Below, in pieces: positions 40,264-49,647 of a stretch of DNA of 64,000 nt. The number at the start of each line of letters is the position of its first letter. Position 1 is the first letter of the stretch. The translations under genes and the position numbers were made by a program. The notes below the pieces were generated by a model. That model did not search any database and was not told where the DNA came from. It was given only the letters and a program-made list of their open reading frames with translations. The stretch comes from Nitrospirota bacterium (GTDB lineage Bacteria > Nitrospirota > Thermodesulfovibrionia > UBA6902). The stretch spans positions 62,001-126,000 of the forward strand of contig JACQZE010000023.1 of the NCBI GenBank assembly GCA_016207885.1, read 5' to 3'.

Positions 40264-41439
40264 ATGATAAACAGCAGATACATGAGTTCAACAAATTCAA
40301 AAAACATCTTTATCCCGGTAATCGCCCTTATCTTCATAGGCGTAGTGATGGTTTACAGTTCGACCGCGCTGCTGTCTGTTAATAAGTACGGCACAGGGTT
40401 TCATTATCTGTGGAGCCACCTCTTTACCGTCTTTATCGGTTTCGTGGCCATGCTCATAGTCTCAAGGCTCGATTATCAGAAGCTCAGGCCGCTCGGCACA
40501 GTTATGCTTGCGGTCTCTTTTATCCTCCTTCTGGCCGTCTTTCTGCCGGGCATCGGCCTGACGGCAAACGGTGCGAGAAGATGGATAAGGTTATGGCCCA
40601 CGACCTTCCAGCCATCTGAGCTTGCCAAGATAGCCATGGTTCTCTTTCTTGCGGATTATATGGATAAGAACAAGCACAGGATGAAGAATCTGGTGCACGG
40701 GTTTCTCATTCCCATTGCGATCATGCTGACATTTCAGCTTGCGATCATCTTCCAGCCTGACTTCGGCGCTGTAATGAGCCTCGGCATACTTACTGTCGGA
40801 CTCCTCTTTCTGGGAGGCGTCACACTAAGGCCGCTGTTTGCCATTATTCTCGTGGCTCTGCCCGGAATCTTTATGCTCGTAAAATTCTTTCCTTACAGGT
40901 GGAAGAGGGTGACATGCTTTCTCGACCCCTGGCAGGACTCTCTGGGGTGCGGCTTTCAGCTTGTGCAGTCATTCATAGCATTCGGCAACGGTTACGTCAC
41001 AGGGGTTGGCATCGGCAGCGGCAGGCAGAAGCTCGCTTTTCTGCCTGAGATACATACGGATTTTATTTTTTCGCTTATTGGCGAAGAGCTTGGCTTTTTG
41101 GGGGTTGTTGCGGTGATAGGATTATTCCTGTGGCTTTTGATAAAGGGGATAATGGTCGCACTGGAGACGGATGACCCGTTCAGCCACTACCTCGCGCTCG
41201 GGCTGACCTTGATGATAGGCAGCCAGGTGATAATAAACCTGGCTGTGACCATCGGCCTTGCTCCTACAAAGGGGCTGCCTTTGCCGCTTATAAGTTACGG
41301 CGGCTCTTCGCTGCTGATAAACATGATAGCCATAGGCATACTCCTGAACATATCAGGAAGGAACGACAGAATGAAGATGGAGAGAAGGGGCCGGCCGGAT
41401 GTTCAGGCAGCCCATGTTTCTCAGAGAAGAGGCAGATGA
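40264..41439 (+). CDS. ftsW: FtsW lipid II polymerase (SEDS family)
   Basis: 391 residues with about ten membrane helices. NGARRWIRL, QPSELAKIAMVLF, QPDFGAVMSLG and the GLPLPLISYGGSS loop define SEDS proteins. It polymerises septal glycan with FtsI. ATGA overlap with murG. Confidence 0.95.
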   Translation: MINSRYMSSTNSKNIFIPVIALIFIGVVMVYSSTALLSVNKYGTGFHYLWSHLFTVFIGFVAMLIVSRLDYQKLRPLGTVMLAVSFILLLAVFLPGIGLTANGARRWIRLWPTTFQPSELAKIAMVLFLADYMDKNKHRMKNLVHGFLIPIAIMLTFQLAIIFQPDFGAVMSLGILTVGLLFLGGVTLRPLFAIILVALPGIFMLVKFFPYRWKRVTCFLDPWQDSLGCGFQLVQSFIAFGNGYVTGVGIGSGRQKLAFLPEIHTDFIFSLIGEELGFLGVVAVIGLFLWLLIKGIMVALETDDPFSHYLALGLTLMIGSQVIINLAVTIGLAPTKGLPLPLISYGGSSLLINMIAIGILLNISGRNDRMKMERRGRPDVQAAHVSQRRGR

Positions 41440-42527
41440 GGATAGTTATCGCAGGAGGCGGCACAGGCGGGCATCTCTTTCCCGGCCTTGCGGTTGCCAA
41501 GGCTCTGAAGAAGATACCAAGCACTGATGTTGTATTTGTCGGCACAACAAAGGGCATTGAGAATAAGATAATACCCAAAGCAGGCTTTGACCTGAGGTTC
41601 ATCAGGTCAGAAGGACTGGTGGGAAAAGGGATTTTTGGAACACTGAGATCAGCTATGAATATCCCGCACTCGTTCAGGGATTCCTTTGAGATACTGAAGG
41701 ATATAAAGCCGGACCTTGCTTTCGGCGTAGGCGGTTACTCGTCAGGGCCTTTGATAATGAGCGCGGTATGGATGAAGATACCGACGATGATACATGAGCA
41801 GAACACAGTGCCCGGACTAACAAACAGGATATTAGGTAAATATGTGGATACGGTAGCTGTTACATATCATGAATCAATATCCTCTTTCCCGAGTGAAAAG
41901 ACGTTCCTTACCGGAAACCCCGTAAGAGAGGAGATACTGCACGGCGACAGGGAGAGGGGGTATGAGAGGTTCTCTCTTGATAAAGGCCTCTTTACCATCT
42001 TTGTATTCGGCGGCAGTTCGGGCGCGAGGCATATCAATAAAGCCGTGACCGAGGCGCTGAGGTATCTTGATGCGTATAAAGATAAGGTGCAGTTTCTGCA
42101 TCAGACCGGGGAGGCTGACCTTGTGCCTGTAAGAGAGACATATCTGTCTATGGGCTTTAAGGGGACGGTTATATCTTTTGCGCATGAGATGGCAGACGCG
42201 TATGCGGTCTCCGACCTTATTATTTCAAGAGCAGGCGCGACCACGCTTGCAGAGCTGGCGGCATGCGGAAAGGCTGCGATACTTGTTCCTTACCCGTTCG
42301 CGGCAGGCAAGCATCAGGAGTCAAATGCCAGAAAGCTTCTGGATATGGGAGCGGCGCAGATGATAATTGACGAGGATCTCAACGGCAAGACGCTTGCCGA
42401 TATGATCATCCATCTGCTGGAGAGCCCTGATGCTATCGGCGAGATGGAGAGGACGATAATTTCGCTTGGAGAGCCGGATGCAGTGAAGAAGATAATAGAG
42501 CATATGATGGGGCTGATAAAAAAATGA
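41436..42527 (+). CDS. murG: Lipid II synthase (N-acetylglucosaminyltransferase)
   Basis: 363 residues. AGGGTGGHLFPGLAVA at the start, IHEQNTVPGLTNR and ISRAGATTLAEL are diagnostic. It converts lipid I to lipid II on the cytoplasmic face. Confidence 0.95.
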   Translation: MRIVIAGGGTGGHLFPGLAVAKALKKIPSTDVVFVGTTKGIENKIIPKAGFDLRFIRSEGLVGKGIFGTLRSAMNIPHSFRDSFEILKDIKPDLAFGVGGYSSGPLIMSAVWMKIPTMIHEQNTVPGLTNRILGKYVDTVAVTYHESISSFPSEKTFLTGNPVREEILHGDRERGYERFSLDKGLFTIFVFGGSSGARHINKAVTEALRYLDAYKDKVQFLHQTGEADLVPVRETYLSMGFKGTVISFAHEMADAYAVSDLIISRAGATTLAELAACGKAAILVPYPFAAGKHQESNARKLLDMGAAQMIIDEDLNGKTLADMIIHLLESPDAIGEMERTIISLGEPDAVKKIIEHMMGLIKK

Positions 42528-42549
42528 GATCACAACTTTAATAATTAAA

Positions 42550-42618
42550 GTCATTCCGGCTTGTCCGGAATCTTGCCTTTATAAGAAAAAAGAATGATTC
42601 CGGACAAGCCGGAATGAC
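42550..42618. repeat. Family B palindromic repeat, copy B3
   Basis: GTCATTCCGGCTTGTCCGGA and TCCGGACAAGCCGGAATGAC are inverse copies around a 28-base centre. It fills most of the murG-murC gap. Confidence 0.9.
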
Positions 42619-42639
42619 AACTGATACGGGATATAAAGC

Positions 42640-44019
42640 ATGTATAAACGTTTTGAGAGGATACATTTTGTAGGCATAGGCGGCGTGGGCATGAGCGGGA
42701 TCGCAGAGGTGCTTAACAACCTCGGCTATGAGGTCACAGGCTCTGACCTGAAAGGTTCTGAGACGACCCGCAGGCTAGAGAGCCTGGGTATACATATTAA
42801 TGTCGGCCATAATGCCGGGAACATAAGGGACGCGCACGTTGTTGTCATCTCTTCCGCAGTCTCGCCAACTAATCCCGAGGTCATTGCCGCAAGGGAGCGC
42901 GCCATACCTGTTATTCCGAGGGCAGAGATGCTTGCCGAGCTCGCAAGGCTCAAATACGGTGTTCTGATAGCAGGAGCGCACGGCAAGACGACAGTCACCT
43001 CGCTCGTAGCAAGCGTGCTTGCGTCCGGCGGGCTTGACCCTACCGTTGTTATAGGCGGCAAACTGAAGGGGCTGGGGAGCAACGCAAAGCTTGGTCAGGG
43101 AGACTTTCTTGTGGCAGAGGCTGACGAGAGCGACGGCTCTTTCCTGAAGCTCAGTCCGACCATAGGAGTTGTCACGAATATAGACCGGGAGCACATGGAC
43201 TTTTACAAAGATATGACAGAGCTTACGACAGCATTCCTCTCATTCATAAACAAGGTGCCTTTTTACGGGCTGAATATTCTGTGCGGAGACAATGCGTATA
43301 TCAAAGACCTGCTGCCTAAGGTGCAGAGGAGGTTCATAACATACGGCATAAGCTCGGGGCTGGATCTCACGGCGCGCAATATCGGGACACACGGGTTCAG
43401 GACAAGGTTCGAGGCGGTTCTGAACGGCGAGTCCATAGGTATCTTTGATGTGCCTCTTATCGGGAACCATAATGTATCAAACTGCCTTGCCGCGATAGCT
43501 GTCGCAAATGAACTTGAGATCCCTATGGATACGGTAAAAGAATCGCTCGGAGAGTTCAGCGGCGTAAAGAGAAGGTTTGAGCAGAAGGGCGAGGTATCCG
43601 GCATCAGGGTGATAGATGATTACGGCCATCACCCGGAAGAGATAAAGGCGACCTTAAAGGCGATAAAAGAGGCGATGATCAATGCCAAAGACAAAGGCAG
43701 GCTCGTCGTGCTTTTTCAGCCGCACAGGTATTCAAGGACACGGGACCTGCTCCAGGAGTTTGCAGGCGCGTTCGCATATGCCGACAAGGTGATGATGATG
43801 GATATCTATCCCGCGGGAGAGAAGCCCATTGAAGGCGTTAACTCAGAGGCGCTTTGCACCCGCATAAAAGACGCAGGAAAAGATATTGACCATATAAATA
43901 AGAAAGATGAAGCATTAGGCCGCCTCTCTGAAGAACTAAGGGCAGGCGATATTTTATTAACACTCGGCGCGGGCGATGTATGGAAGCTGGGCGAAGAGTT
44001 CCTGAGGCTGAAGATTTGA
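42640..44019 (+). CDS. murC: UDP-MurNAc:L-Ala ligase
   Basis: 459 residues. [18 protein letters not shown]-loop [25 protein letters not shown] and [10 protein letters not shown] are diagnostic. It adds the first stem residue. It overlaps the start of murB. Confidence 0.95.
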   Translation: MYKRFERIHFVGIGGVGMSGIAEVLNNLGYEVTGSDLKGSETTRRLESLGIHINVGHNAGNIRDAHVVVISSAVSPTNPEVIAARERAIPVIPRAEMLAELARLKYGVLIAGAHGKTTVTSLVASVLASGGLDPTVVIGGKLKGLGSNAKLGQGDFLVAEADESDGSFLKLSPTIGVVTNIDREHMDFYKDMTELTTAFLSFINKVPFYGLNILCGDNAYIKDLLPKVQRRFITYGISSGLDLTARNIGTHGFRTRFEAVLNGESIGIFDVPLIGNHNVSNCLAAIAVANELEIPMDTVKESLGEFSGVKRRFEQKGEVSGIRVIDDYGHHPEEIKATLKAIKEAMINAKDKGRLVVLFQPHRYSRTRDLLQEFAGAFAYADKVMMMDIYPAGEKPIEGVNSEALCTRIKDAGKDIDHINKKDEALGRLSEELRAGDILLTLGAGDVWKLGEEFLRLKI

Positions 44020-44975
44020 AAGGACAGGCTGCAGATGAAGACAGCGGATTCAGCGGCAGGATGGAGAAGTTCTCAGCCAGGATAATGGAGACTGTCAGGG
44101 GAGAGATAATGATGAATGAAGCATTGTCAAAACATACCTCTTTAAAGATAGGCGGCCCTGTTTCGATGCTGGTATTTCCGGAAGACCCGATGTCGCTGAA
44201 GAACATACTGACAGCGGCGCAGGAAGAGGCAGTGCCTGTATTTTTTATAGGCGCGGGTACGAACCTGCTTGTAAAGGACGGCGGGCTTGACGGCATAGCG
44301 GTATCATTGGATGCATTCAATCAGGTCTGCGTAGCAGAAGATACTGATGAGAATGTTACACTCTTTGCCGGCGCAGGAGTATCGCTTGGCAAGCTGATAA
44401 ATTTTACAAAAGAAAAAGGATACTCAGGCATAGAGGCGCTTGCAGGAATACCCGGCTCATTAGGAGGAGCTGTCTATATGAACGCAGGCTCATTCGGTGT
44501 TGAGATAAAAGATGTTATAGTCTCCATCGCGATAATGAACAGGTACGGCAAGATAGCTATTCTCAAGATAGAGAACCTGAGGTTTTCATACAGGAACTCA
44601 AATCTTCCGGCAGGGCTTGCCATACTGAGCGCTAATATTAAGTTAAAGAAGGGAACGCCTGAAGAGGTCGATGCCAAAGTGAATGAATGCCTGAGGAAGA
44701 AGAGGGAGACACAACCGCTTGGAGCGCCTTCGGCAGGATGTGTATTTAAGAACCTTGAAGGCCAGAGCGCCGGAAGGCTGATAGAGCTCGCGGGATGCAA
44801 GGGCATGAGGGCAGGCGATGCTGAGGTGAGCGGGCTGCACGCAAATTATCTGATAAACAGAGGGAGCGCCACGAGCAAAGATTTCATCGCGCTTATGGAT
44901 ATGGTGAGGGAAAAGGTGCAGGAGCACAGCGGCATCACGCTTGAACCTGAGATAAAGATAATAGGGAAAAACTGA
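44016..44975 (+). CDS. murB: UDP-N-acetylenolpyruvoylglucosamine reductase
   Basis: About 319 residues if the TTG at 44016 (TTGA overlap with murC) is the start; ATG 44061 is an alternative that fits the family length better. FAD-binding part: [53 protein letters not shown] has Cys where many MurB enzymes have the catalytic Ser (PSAGS or PNAGS); Cys at this place is known in other bacteria. It makes UDP-MurNAc. Confidence 0.92.
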   Translation: MKGQAADEDSGFSGRMEKFSARIMETVRGEIMMNEALSKHTSLKIGGPVSMLVFPEDPMSLKNILTAAQEEAVPVFFIGAGTNLLVKDGGLDGIAVSLDAFNQVCVAEDTDENVTLFAGAGVSLGKLINFTKEKGYSGIEALAGIPGSLGGAVYMNAGSFGVEIKDVIVSIAIMNRYGKIAILKIENLRFSYRNSNLPAGLAILSANIKLKKGTPEEVDAKVNECLRKKRETQPLGAPSAGCVFKNLEGQSAGRLIELAGCKGMRAGDAEVSGLHANYLINRGSATSKDFIALMDMVREKVQEHSGITLEPEIKIIGKN

Positions 44976-45010
44976 AAGTTGAAAACAGGACAATTAATTA
45001 GATAAATGCT

Positions 45011-45077
45011 GTCATTCTCGCAAGCGAAGCGCGTCGGGAATCTAAATTACAGACGATTCCGGACAAGCCGGAATGAC
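45011..45077. repeat. Family B palindromic repeat, copy B4 (degenerate left arm)
   Basis: The left arm GTCATTCTCGCAAGCGAAGC is altered; the right arm GATTCCGGACAAGCCGGAAT is canonical. Between murB and ddl. Confidence 0.85.
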
Positions 45078-45122
45078 AAGAAATATTGATTAATAATAAA
45101 ACATGAAAGGCGGAAATTTATA

Positions 45123-46061
45123 ATGACAAAGAAGCCGGTTACAACGAAGAAGATAGGGGTATTGATGGGAGGGTTTTCATCCGAGCGCGAGATCTCGATG
45201 CGCACCGGGCTTGCGGTGTATCAATCCCTTCAGGAGCTTGGATACGCTTGCGTGCCTGTTGATGTCAACAGGGATATAGCTGCTGTGCTTAAAAAGGATA
45301 AGATCAAACTCGCCTTTCTCGCGCTTCACGGCGGCATAGGAGAGAACGGCGCCATACAGGGGATGCTCGAAGTGCTGGGGATACCTTATACAGGTTCGGG
45401 AGTTCTCGCCTCTGCGCTTGCCATGGATAAGGAGGCGTCAAAAAAGATATTCATGCATCACGGCCTTCCTGTTGCTGAATTTATGGCTCTCGGAATTCCA
45501 AAGGGAAAGAAGGGCAAGTCAGCCTCTGAGCCGCCCAAGATAGGATTCCCGCTGCCGTGGGTCGTGAAGCCTGCTTCAGAAGGCTCAAGCATAGGCGTGG
45601 CCATAGTTAAGGAAGAAGCGCAGCTCATGCCCGCGGTGCAGAAGGCGTTTGCCCTCGGCGACAGGGTTCTGATAGAGAGGTTCATAAGCGGCAAAGAGAT
45701 CCATATCGGGGTGCTCGGGGACAGGGCGCTCGGCGGGGTCGAGGTGAGGCCGTCGCTGGAATTTTATAATTATGAGGCAAAGTACACATCAGGCCTGACA
45801 GAGTATATAATCCCGCCGCAGATTGACGATGCTGTTTACGGAGATCTGAAGGAGAAGGCGCTTCAGGCGCATAACGCGCTTGGCTGTTCAGGCGCAAGCA
45901 GGGTGGACTTTATCGTGGATGCCAAAGGAACGCCGTATATACTTGAGGTCAATACGCTTCCGGGCATGACCTCAACGAGCCTGCTTCCAAAGATAGCGCA
46001 GTCAGCGGGCATAAGCTTCAAGGAACTGATAGAGGAGATAATAGCTCTTGCGGCAAAATAA
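45123..46061 (+). CDS. ddl: D-alanine-D-alanine ligase
   Basis: 312 residues. [15 protein letters not shown] at the start, the ATP-grasp segment [16 protein letters not shown] and [16 protein letters not shown] at the end. It makes the D-Ala-D-Ala used by MurF. Confidence 0.95.
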   Translation: MTKKPVTTKKIGVLMGGFSSEREISMRTGLAVYQSLQELGYACVPVDVNRDIAAVLKKDKIKLAFLALHGGIGENGAIQGMLEVLGIPYTGSGVLASALAMDKEASKKIFMHHGLPVAEFMALGIPKGKKGKSASEPPKIGFPLPWVVKPASEGSSIGVAIVKEEAQLMPAVQKAFALGDRVLIERFISGKEIHIGVLGDRALGGVEVRPSLEFYNYEAKYTSGLTEYIIPPQIDDAVYGDLKEKALQAHNALGCSGASRVDFIVDAKGTPYILEVNTLPGMTSTSLLPKIAQSAGISFKELIEEIIALAAK

Positions 46062-46968
46062 GAACAAAAAAAGGGCGGCATACCGGCGCGGGGAGAAGGC
46101 GTCTGTCTTTTTCAGAAAGGGCATGCTCTTTTTTTCGGCGGTCATACTTATCGCAGTCATAGGCCTCGGTATGAAGCTTGCGGCAAGTACTTTTACGGTA
46201 AAAAATATAATTGTTTCAGGAAACCATCATCTTGAGGATGAGGATGTAATAAAGAGCTCAGGCATATGGCGCGGTGAGAGCCTTATTGAACTCTCTTTCA
46301 GGGATGTTGAAAAGAACGCCAGGAAGAATTTCTGGATAAAGGAAATCTCTATGAGAAAAGAGTTCCCTGATACGGTTGCCCTGATAATCGAGGAGTCTTC
46401 GCCAAAGGCGCTTCTTTCACTCCGCGGGGAGACCTCGCTTGTTGACGCAAGAGGCGAGGTGCTTGATAAGATCAGCGGAGAAGGCACCCCGTTCCTTCCT
46501 GTAATAAAAGATATTGACCCGCTGATAAACAAGGAAGCGATCAAAGAGGCTTTGAGCCTCGTGGATGTCCTTTCGGAAAAGAAGAGGCTTGAAGGCAAGG
46601 AGTCTATCGAGATATGGCTTGAATCATACGGCCTTGCCGTGAAGATGGACGGCGATATGCTGAAGATCGGTTATGGAAAATACACTGAGAAGTTTGATAA
46701 ATGGAAGGCTCTGGAACCTGAGATAAGAAAGATGGAGACCGCTGTCGAGTACGTTGACCTCAGGTTTGATGATGTGATAGTCCAGCCCGTAAAAAAAGAA
46801 GAGAAACCCAAGTCCGTGAAGAAGGAAGAAACCGTCCAGACTGCGGAAAAAGATGCGGCCGTTCAGACGGTGAAGAAGGAAGAGACAGTTAAGAAGGATG
46901 TGCCGGTCAAGACGGCAAAGAAGAAGGTAAAAGCCAGGACTAAGAAAAAGGTGAAGAAGAGATCATGA
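46048..46968 (+). CDS. ftsQ: Cell division protein FtsQ with long Lys-rich tail
   Basis: 306 residues, TTG start overlapping ddl by 14 bp. A basic N-terminus, one helix (about 27-46) and a POTRA domain ([20 protein letters not shown]). The FtsQ beta domain ends near residue 245 (VEYVDLRF). The last 60 residues are repeated Lys/Val/Glu/Thr segments (VKKEETV three times) ending in [12 protein letters not shown]. The tail would lie in the periplasm, is unlike usual FtsQ, and may contact peptidoglycan or other anionic polymers. Confidence 0.9.
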   Translation: MRQNKNKKRAAYRRGEKASVFFRKGMLFFSAVILIAVIGLGMKLAASTFTVKNIIVSGNHHLEDEDVIKSSGIWRGESLIELSFRDVEKNARKNFWIKEISMRKEFPDTVALIIEESSPKALLSLRGETSLVDARGEVLDKISGEGTPFLPVIKDIDPLINKEAIKEALSLVDVLSEKKRLEGKESIEIWLESYGLAVKMDGDMLKIGYGKYTEKFDKWKALEPEIRKMETAVEYVDLRFDDVIVQPVKKEEKPKSVKKEETVQTAEKDAAVQTVKKEETVKKDVPVKTAKKKVKARTKKKVKKRS

Positions 46969-48179
46969 AAAAGGGCAGGCTCATAGTAAGCCTTGATATA
47001 GGCACTGTAAAGACGTCCGTGATCGCAGGCGAGACGGGAGAGGCCGGGCTTCGTATCATCGGCCGCGGCAGCGCACCTTCCAGAGGGCTCAGGAAGGGAG
47101 CTGTAATAAACATCGAGGATGCGGTTGAATCTGTAAAAGAGGCTGTCAGAGATGCCGGGGCGATGGCCGGCATTGAGATCAACGCGGTGTACCTTGGGAT
47201 CGGCGGAGAGCATATAAGCAGCCTTTTAAGCCACGGTGTGATAGCGCTTTCAAAGCATGAGATAGAGCAGAGAGAGGTTGACAGCGTCATAGACGCGGCA
47301 AGGGCGGTCGCCATTCCTTTTGACAGGGAAGTTCTGCAGGTCATACCCGTGGGCTTCAGCATAAACGGGCAGAACGGCATAACAGACCCCAGAGGCATGT
47401 CCGGGGTAAGGCTTGAAGCGGATGTGAGGATAATCACAGGCTCAGCCACGTATGTGCAGAATTTTGTTAAGACGTGCGAGAAGGCCGGGCTTGAGGTCAT
47501 TGATATCGTGCTTAAGCCTTTTGCAACGGCAGAGGCTGTGCTTACTGATGATGAGAGATCGCTCGGCACTGCTGTGATAGACATAGGAGGCGGCACTACC
47601 GAGATCGCGATATTCCACGAGGGCCTTCTCTGCCATACCTCAGTGATCCCTGTCGGCGGAAATAATTTCACAAATGATATAGCCATCGGGCTGAGAACCC
47701 CCGCGCCCGAGGCGGAGAAGATAAAGAAGCAGTACGGCTGCACGATGATATCCATGGTTCAGGACCATGAGGAGATTGAGATAGGTTATTCAGGCGACAG
47801 GCAGGCGAAGAATGTGCCGAGGCATCACCTGATAGAGATAATACAGCCCCGCGCTGTGGAGCTCTTTAAACTTATCAAGGATGAGATAAGGGCAAGCGGC
47901 TTTGACGGCCTGCTCTCATCCGGAGCCGTGCTTACAGGAGGCTCCGCAATGATGGAGGGGATGGATGTAATGGCAGAGAATATCCTTGATATGCCGGTGA
48001 GGATAGGAATGCCTGCGGGGATAGAAGGGCTCACTGATGATATGTCAAGCCCTATGTATGCAACAGGCGTGGGGCTTTTGATTTATGGCGCGCGGGAGAT
48101 GACGGCCGAGAATGAAAAACACTCAAGGTGGGGCATATCAAGAGTGATCAACTGGGCCAGAGAGACGCTTCATCTTTAA
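46965..48179 (+). CDS. ftsA: Cell division protein FtsA
   Basis: 404 residues, actin fold. VSLDIGTVKTSVIAGE (phosphate 1), VIDIGGGTTEIAIF (phosphate 2) and LTGGSAMMEGM (adenosine) are seen. The C-terminal amphipathic segment (SRVINWARETLHL) would bind membrane. It tethers FtsZ. ATGA overlap with ftsQ. Confidence 0.95.
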   Translation: MKKGRLIVSLDIGTVKTSVIAGETGEAGLRIIGRGSAPSRGLRKGAVINIEDAVESVKEAVRDAGAMAGIEINAVYLGIGGEHISSLLSHGVIALSKHEIEQREVDSVIDAARAVAIPFDREVLQVIPVGFSINGQNGITDPRGMSGVRLEADVRIITGSATYVQNFVKTCEKAGLEVIDIVLKPFATAEAVLTDDERSLGTAVIDIGGGTTEIAIFHEGLLCHTSVIPVGGNNFTNDIAIGLRTPAPEAEKIKKQYGCTMISMVQDHEEIEIGYSGDRQAKNVPRHHLIEIIQPRAVELFKLIKDEIRASGFDGLLSSGAVLTGGSAMMEGMDVMAENILDMPVRIGMPAGIEGLTDDMSSPMYATGVGLLIYGAREMTAENEKHSRWGISRVINWARETLHL

Positions 48180-48205
48180 ATAAAAAAACTTAATATTTTA
48201 TTTCT

Positions 48206-48246
48206 GTCACTCCCGCTTGCCTGTGCCCTTTGGGTATCGGGAGTCA
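48206..48246. repeat. Family B repeat, copy B5 (short, degenerate)
   Basis: GTCACTCCCGCTTGCC and TCGGGAGTCA are imperfect inverse copies. Part of a composite repeat cluster between ftsA and ftsZ. Confidence 0.6.
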
Positions 48247-48254
48247 GGTTTTTT

Positions 48255-48355
48255 AAATTCCCCCTTAGTAAAGGGGGATACAGGGGGATGTTGAGATAAA
48301 ACACACCCCTAACCCCTCTTATTAGAGGGGAAGATTCTGGACAAGCCAGAATGAC
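48255..48355. repeat. Family A copy A7 joined to a family B half element
   Basis: AATTCCCCCTTAGTAAAGGG and GGATACAGGGGGAT form one palindrome. ACACACCCCTAACCCCTC follows, then TAGAGGGGA. This is joined directly to a family B right half, GATTCTGGACAAGCCAGAAT (48333-48352), which ends GAC at 48355. The two families are nested here, which suggests repeated insertion in the same gap. Confidence 0.75.
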
Positions 48356-48369
48356 AAATATTTATTTAA

Positions 48370-48397
48370 TTAACAGGCTATTTTTTTAATATTTAAT
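48370..48397 (+). promoter_or_regulatory. Possible ftsZ promoter
   Basis: TTAACA (48370-48375) and TTTAAT (48392-48397) are 16 bp apart, in an AT-rich segment between the repeats and the ftsZ ribosome binding site (AAAGGAGAGG). This would give ftsZ its own transcript. AT richness makes the call weak. Confidence 0.35.
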
Positions 48398-48425
48398 TTC
48401 AATAAACATTTTAAAGGAGAGGGAC

Positions 48426-49565
48426 ATGCAGATTTTTCAGATGGATGAGGTTCAGAACAAGAATGCCAGGATCAAGGTCGTAGGTGTAGGCGGAGGCGGA
48501 GGCAACGCCGTCAACAGCATGATAGCCGCAAGCCTTGAGGGGGTGGAGTTCATAGTTGTAAACACCGACGCGCAGGTCCTTGAGTCATCGCTTGCGCACA
48601 GGCGGATACAGATAGGAGGCTCCATGACAAAAGGGCTTGGCGCCGGCGCGAACCCCGAGGTCGGGAGGCAGGCGGCTATGGCGGACAGGGACGTTATAGC
48701 AGAAGCGCTTAACGGAGCAGACATGGTATTCATAACCGCGGGCATGGGCGGCGGGACAGGCACCGGAGCGGCGCCGGTCATTGCCGAGTTAACAAGGGAG
48801 ATGGGGATACTTACTGTGGCGGTCGTTACAAGGCCGTTCCTGTTTGAGGGCGGCAAGAGGTCGAAGAACGCGGACCACGGCATAAAGGAGCTGAAGAAGC
48901 ATGTTGATTCAATAGTGCTTGTCCATAATAACAGGATCCTCAGCGTCGCTGACAAAGACACGCCCTGGCTTAAAGCGCTTGAACTTGCAAACGATGTTCT
49001 CAGGCAGGCGGTCAAGAGCATTACAGACCTTATCTTCCTGCCGGGGCTAATCAATCAGGACTTTGCCGACATCAGGACTATCCTCTCGAACAGCGGCAGG
49101 ACGGTCATGGGCATTGGCAACGGAGCCGGAGAGAAGAGGTCTGAGCAGGCGGCAAGGATGGCTATCAACAGCCCTCTGCTGGAGGAGACGTCAATAAACG
49201 GAGCAAGGAGCGTGCTTGTCAATATAACGGGAGGAACCTCCCTTACTATCCATGAGGTAAATGAGGCGGCAAGCCTTATCAGGGATGTCGCGCATGAGGA
49301 CGCGGAGATAATATTCGGTTCAGTAATTGACTCAGACCTTGACAATGAGATAATCGTAACGGTCATCGCGACGAGTTTTGACGAGCAGAAGCAGCCCACT
49401 ACGATCGGCCTGGATAAGTGGAGGCCGGCTGTTTCACAGGGCCAGAGCCTGAAGGGTTCCGGCAATATACTCTCAAAGGCGATGGCTCCCATAGAAGTGA
49501 AGGATGACCTTGATGTGCCGACATTCATGCGTAAATCAGGGGCAGGAGAAGAGGGGGGCTTGTAG
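48426..49565 (+). CDS. ftsZ: Cell division GTPase FtsZ
   Basis: 379 residues. GTP-binding GMGGGTGTGAAPVIAEL (106-122), N-terminal VVGVGGGGGNAVN and the T7-like NQDFADIRTI. The C-terminal peptide DLDVPTFMRKSG is the usual FtsA/ZipA binding motif. AAAGGAGAGG precedes the ATG. Last gene of the dcw cluster. Confidence 0.97.
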   Translation: MQIFQMDEVQNKNARIKVVGVGGGGGNAVNSMIAASLEGVEFIVVNTDAQVLESSLAHRRIQIGGSMTKGLGAGANPEVGRQAAMADRDVIAEALNGADMVFITAGMGGGTGTGAAPVIAELTREMGILTVAVVTRPFLFEGGKRSKNADHGIKELKKHVDSIVLVHNNRILSVADKDTPWLKALELANDVLRQAVKSITDLIFLPGLINQDFADIRTILSNSGRTVMGIGNGAGEKRSEQAARMAINSPLLEETSINGARSVLVNITGGTSLTIHEVNEAASLIRDVAHEDAEIIFGSVIDSDLDNEIIVTVIATSFDEQKQPTTIGLDKWRPAVSQGQSLKGSGNILSKAMAPIEVKDDLDVPTFMRKSGAGEEGGL

Positions 49566-49580
49566 TAATTGTCCCTGTGT

Positions 49581-49607
49581 TGTCATTCCGGCTTGTCCGG
49601 AATGACA
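49581..49607. repeat. Family B minimal palindrome (B7), possible bidirectional terminator
   Basis: TGTCATTCCGG (49581-49591) and CCGGAATGACA (49597-49607) form an 11-bp stem with a 5-base loop. It lies between the converging ftsZ and REC-GAF-GGDEF genes. No T-run follows, so termination is only a suggestion. Confidence 0.6.
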
Positions 49608-49647
49608 TCCTAAGCTTAGATACTGTGACAAATTTATCTCTGTCTTC

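Noticed and set aside
46940-47755. Long minus-strand frame opposite ftsA
   Set aside because: It is antisense to a clear FtsA gene, with shadow-type composition and no recognisable motif.
49581-49607. Classic rho-independent terminator after ftsZ
   Set aside because: The stem is perfect, but there is no T-run on either strand and the same sequence is a dispersed repeat; kept only as a possible terminator.
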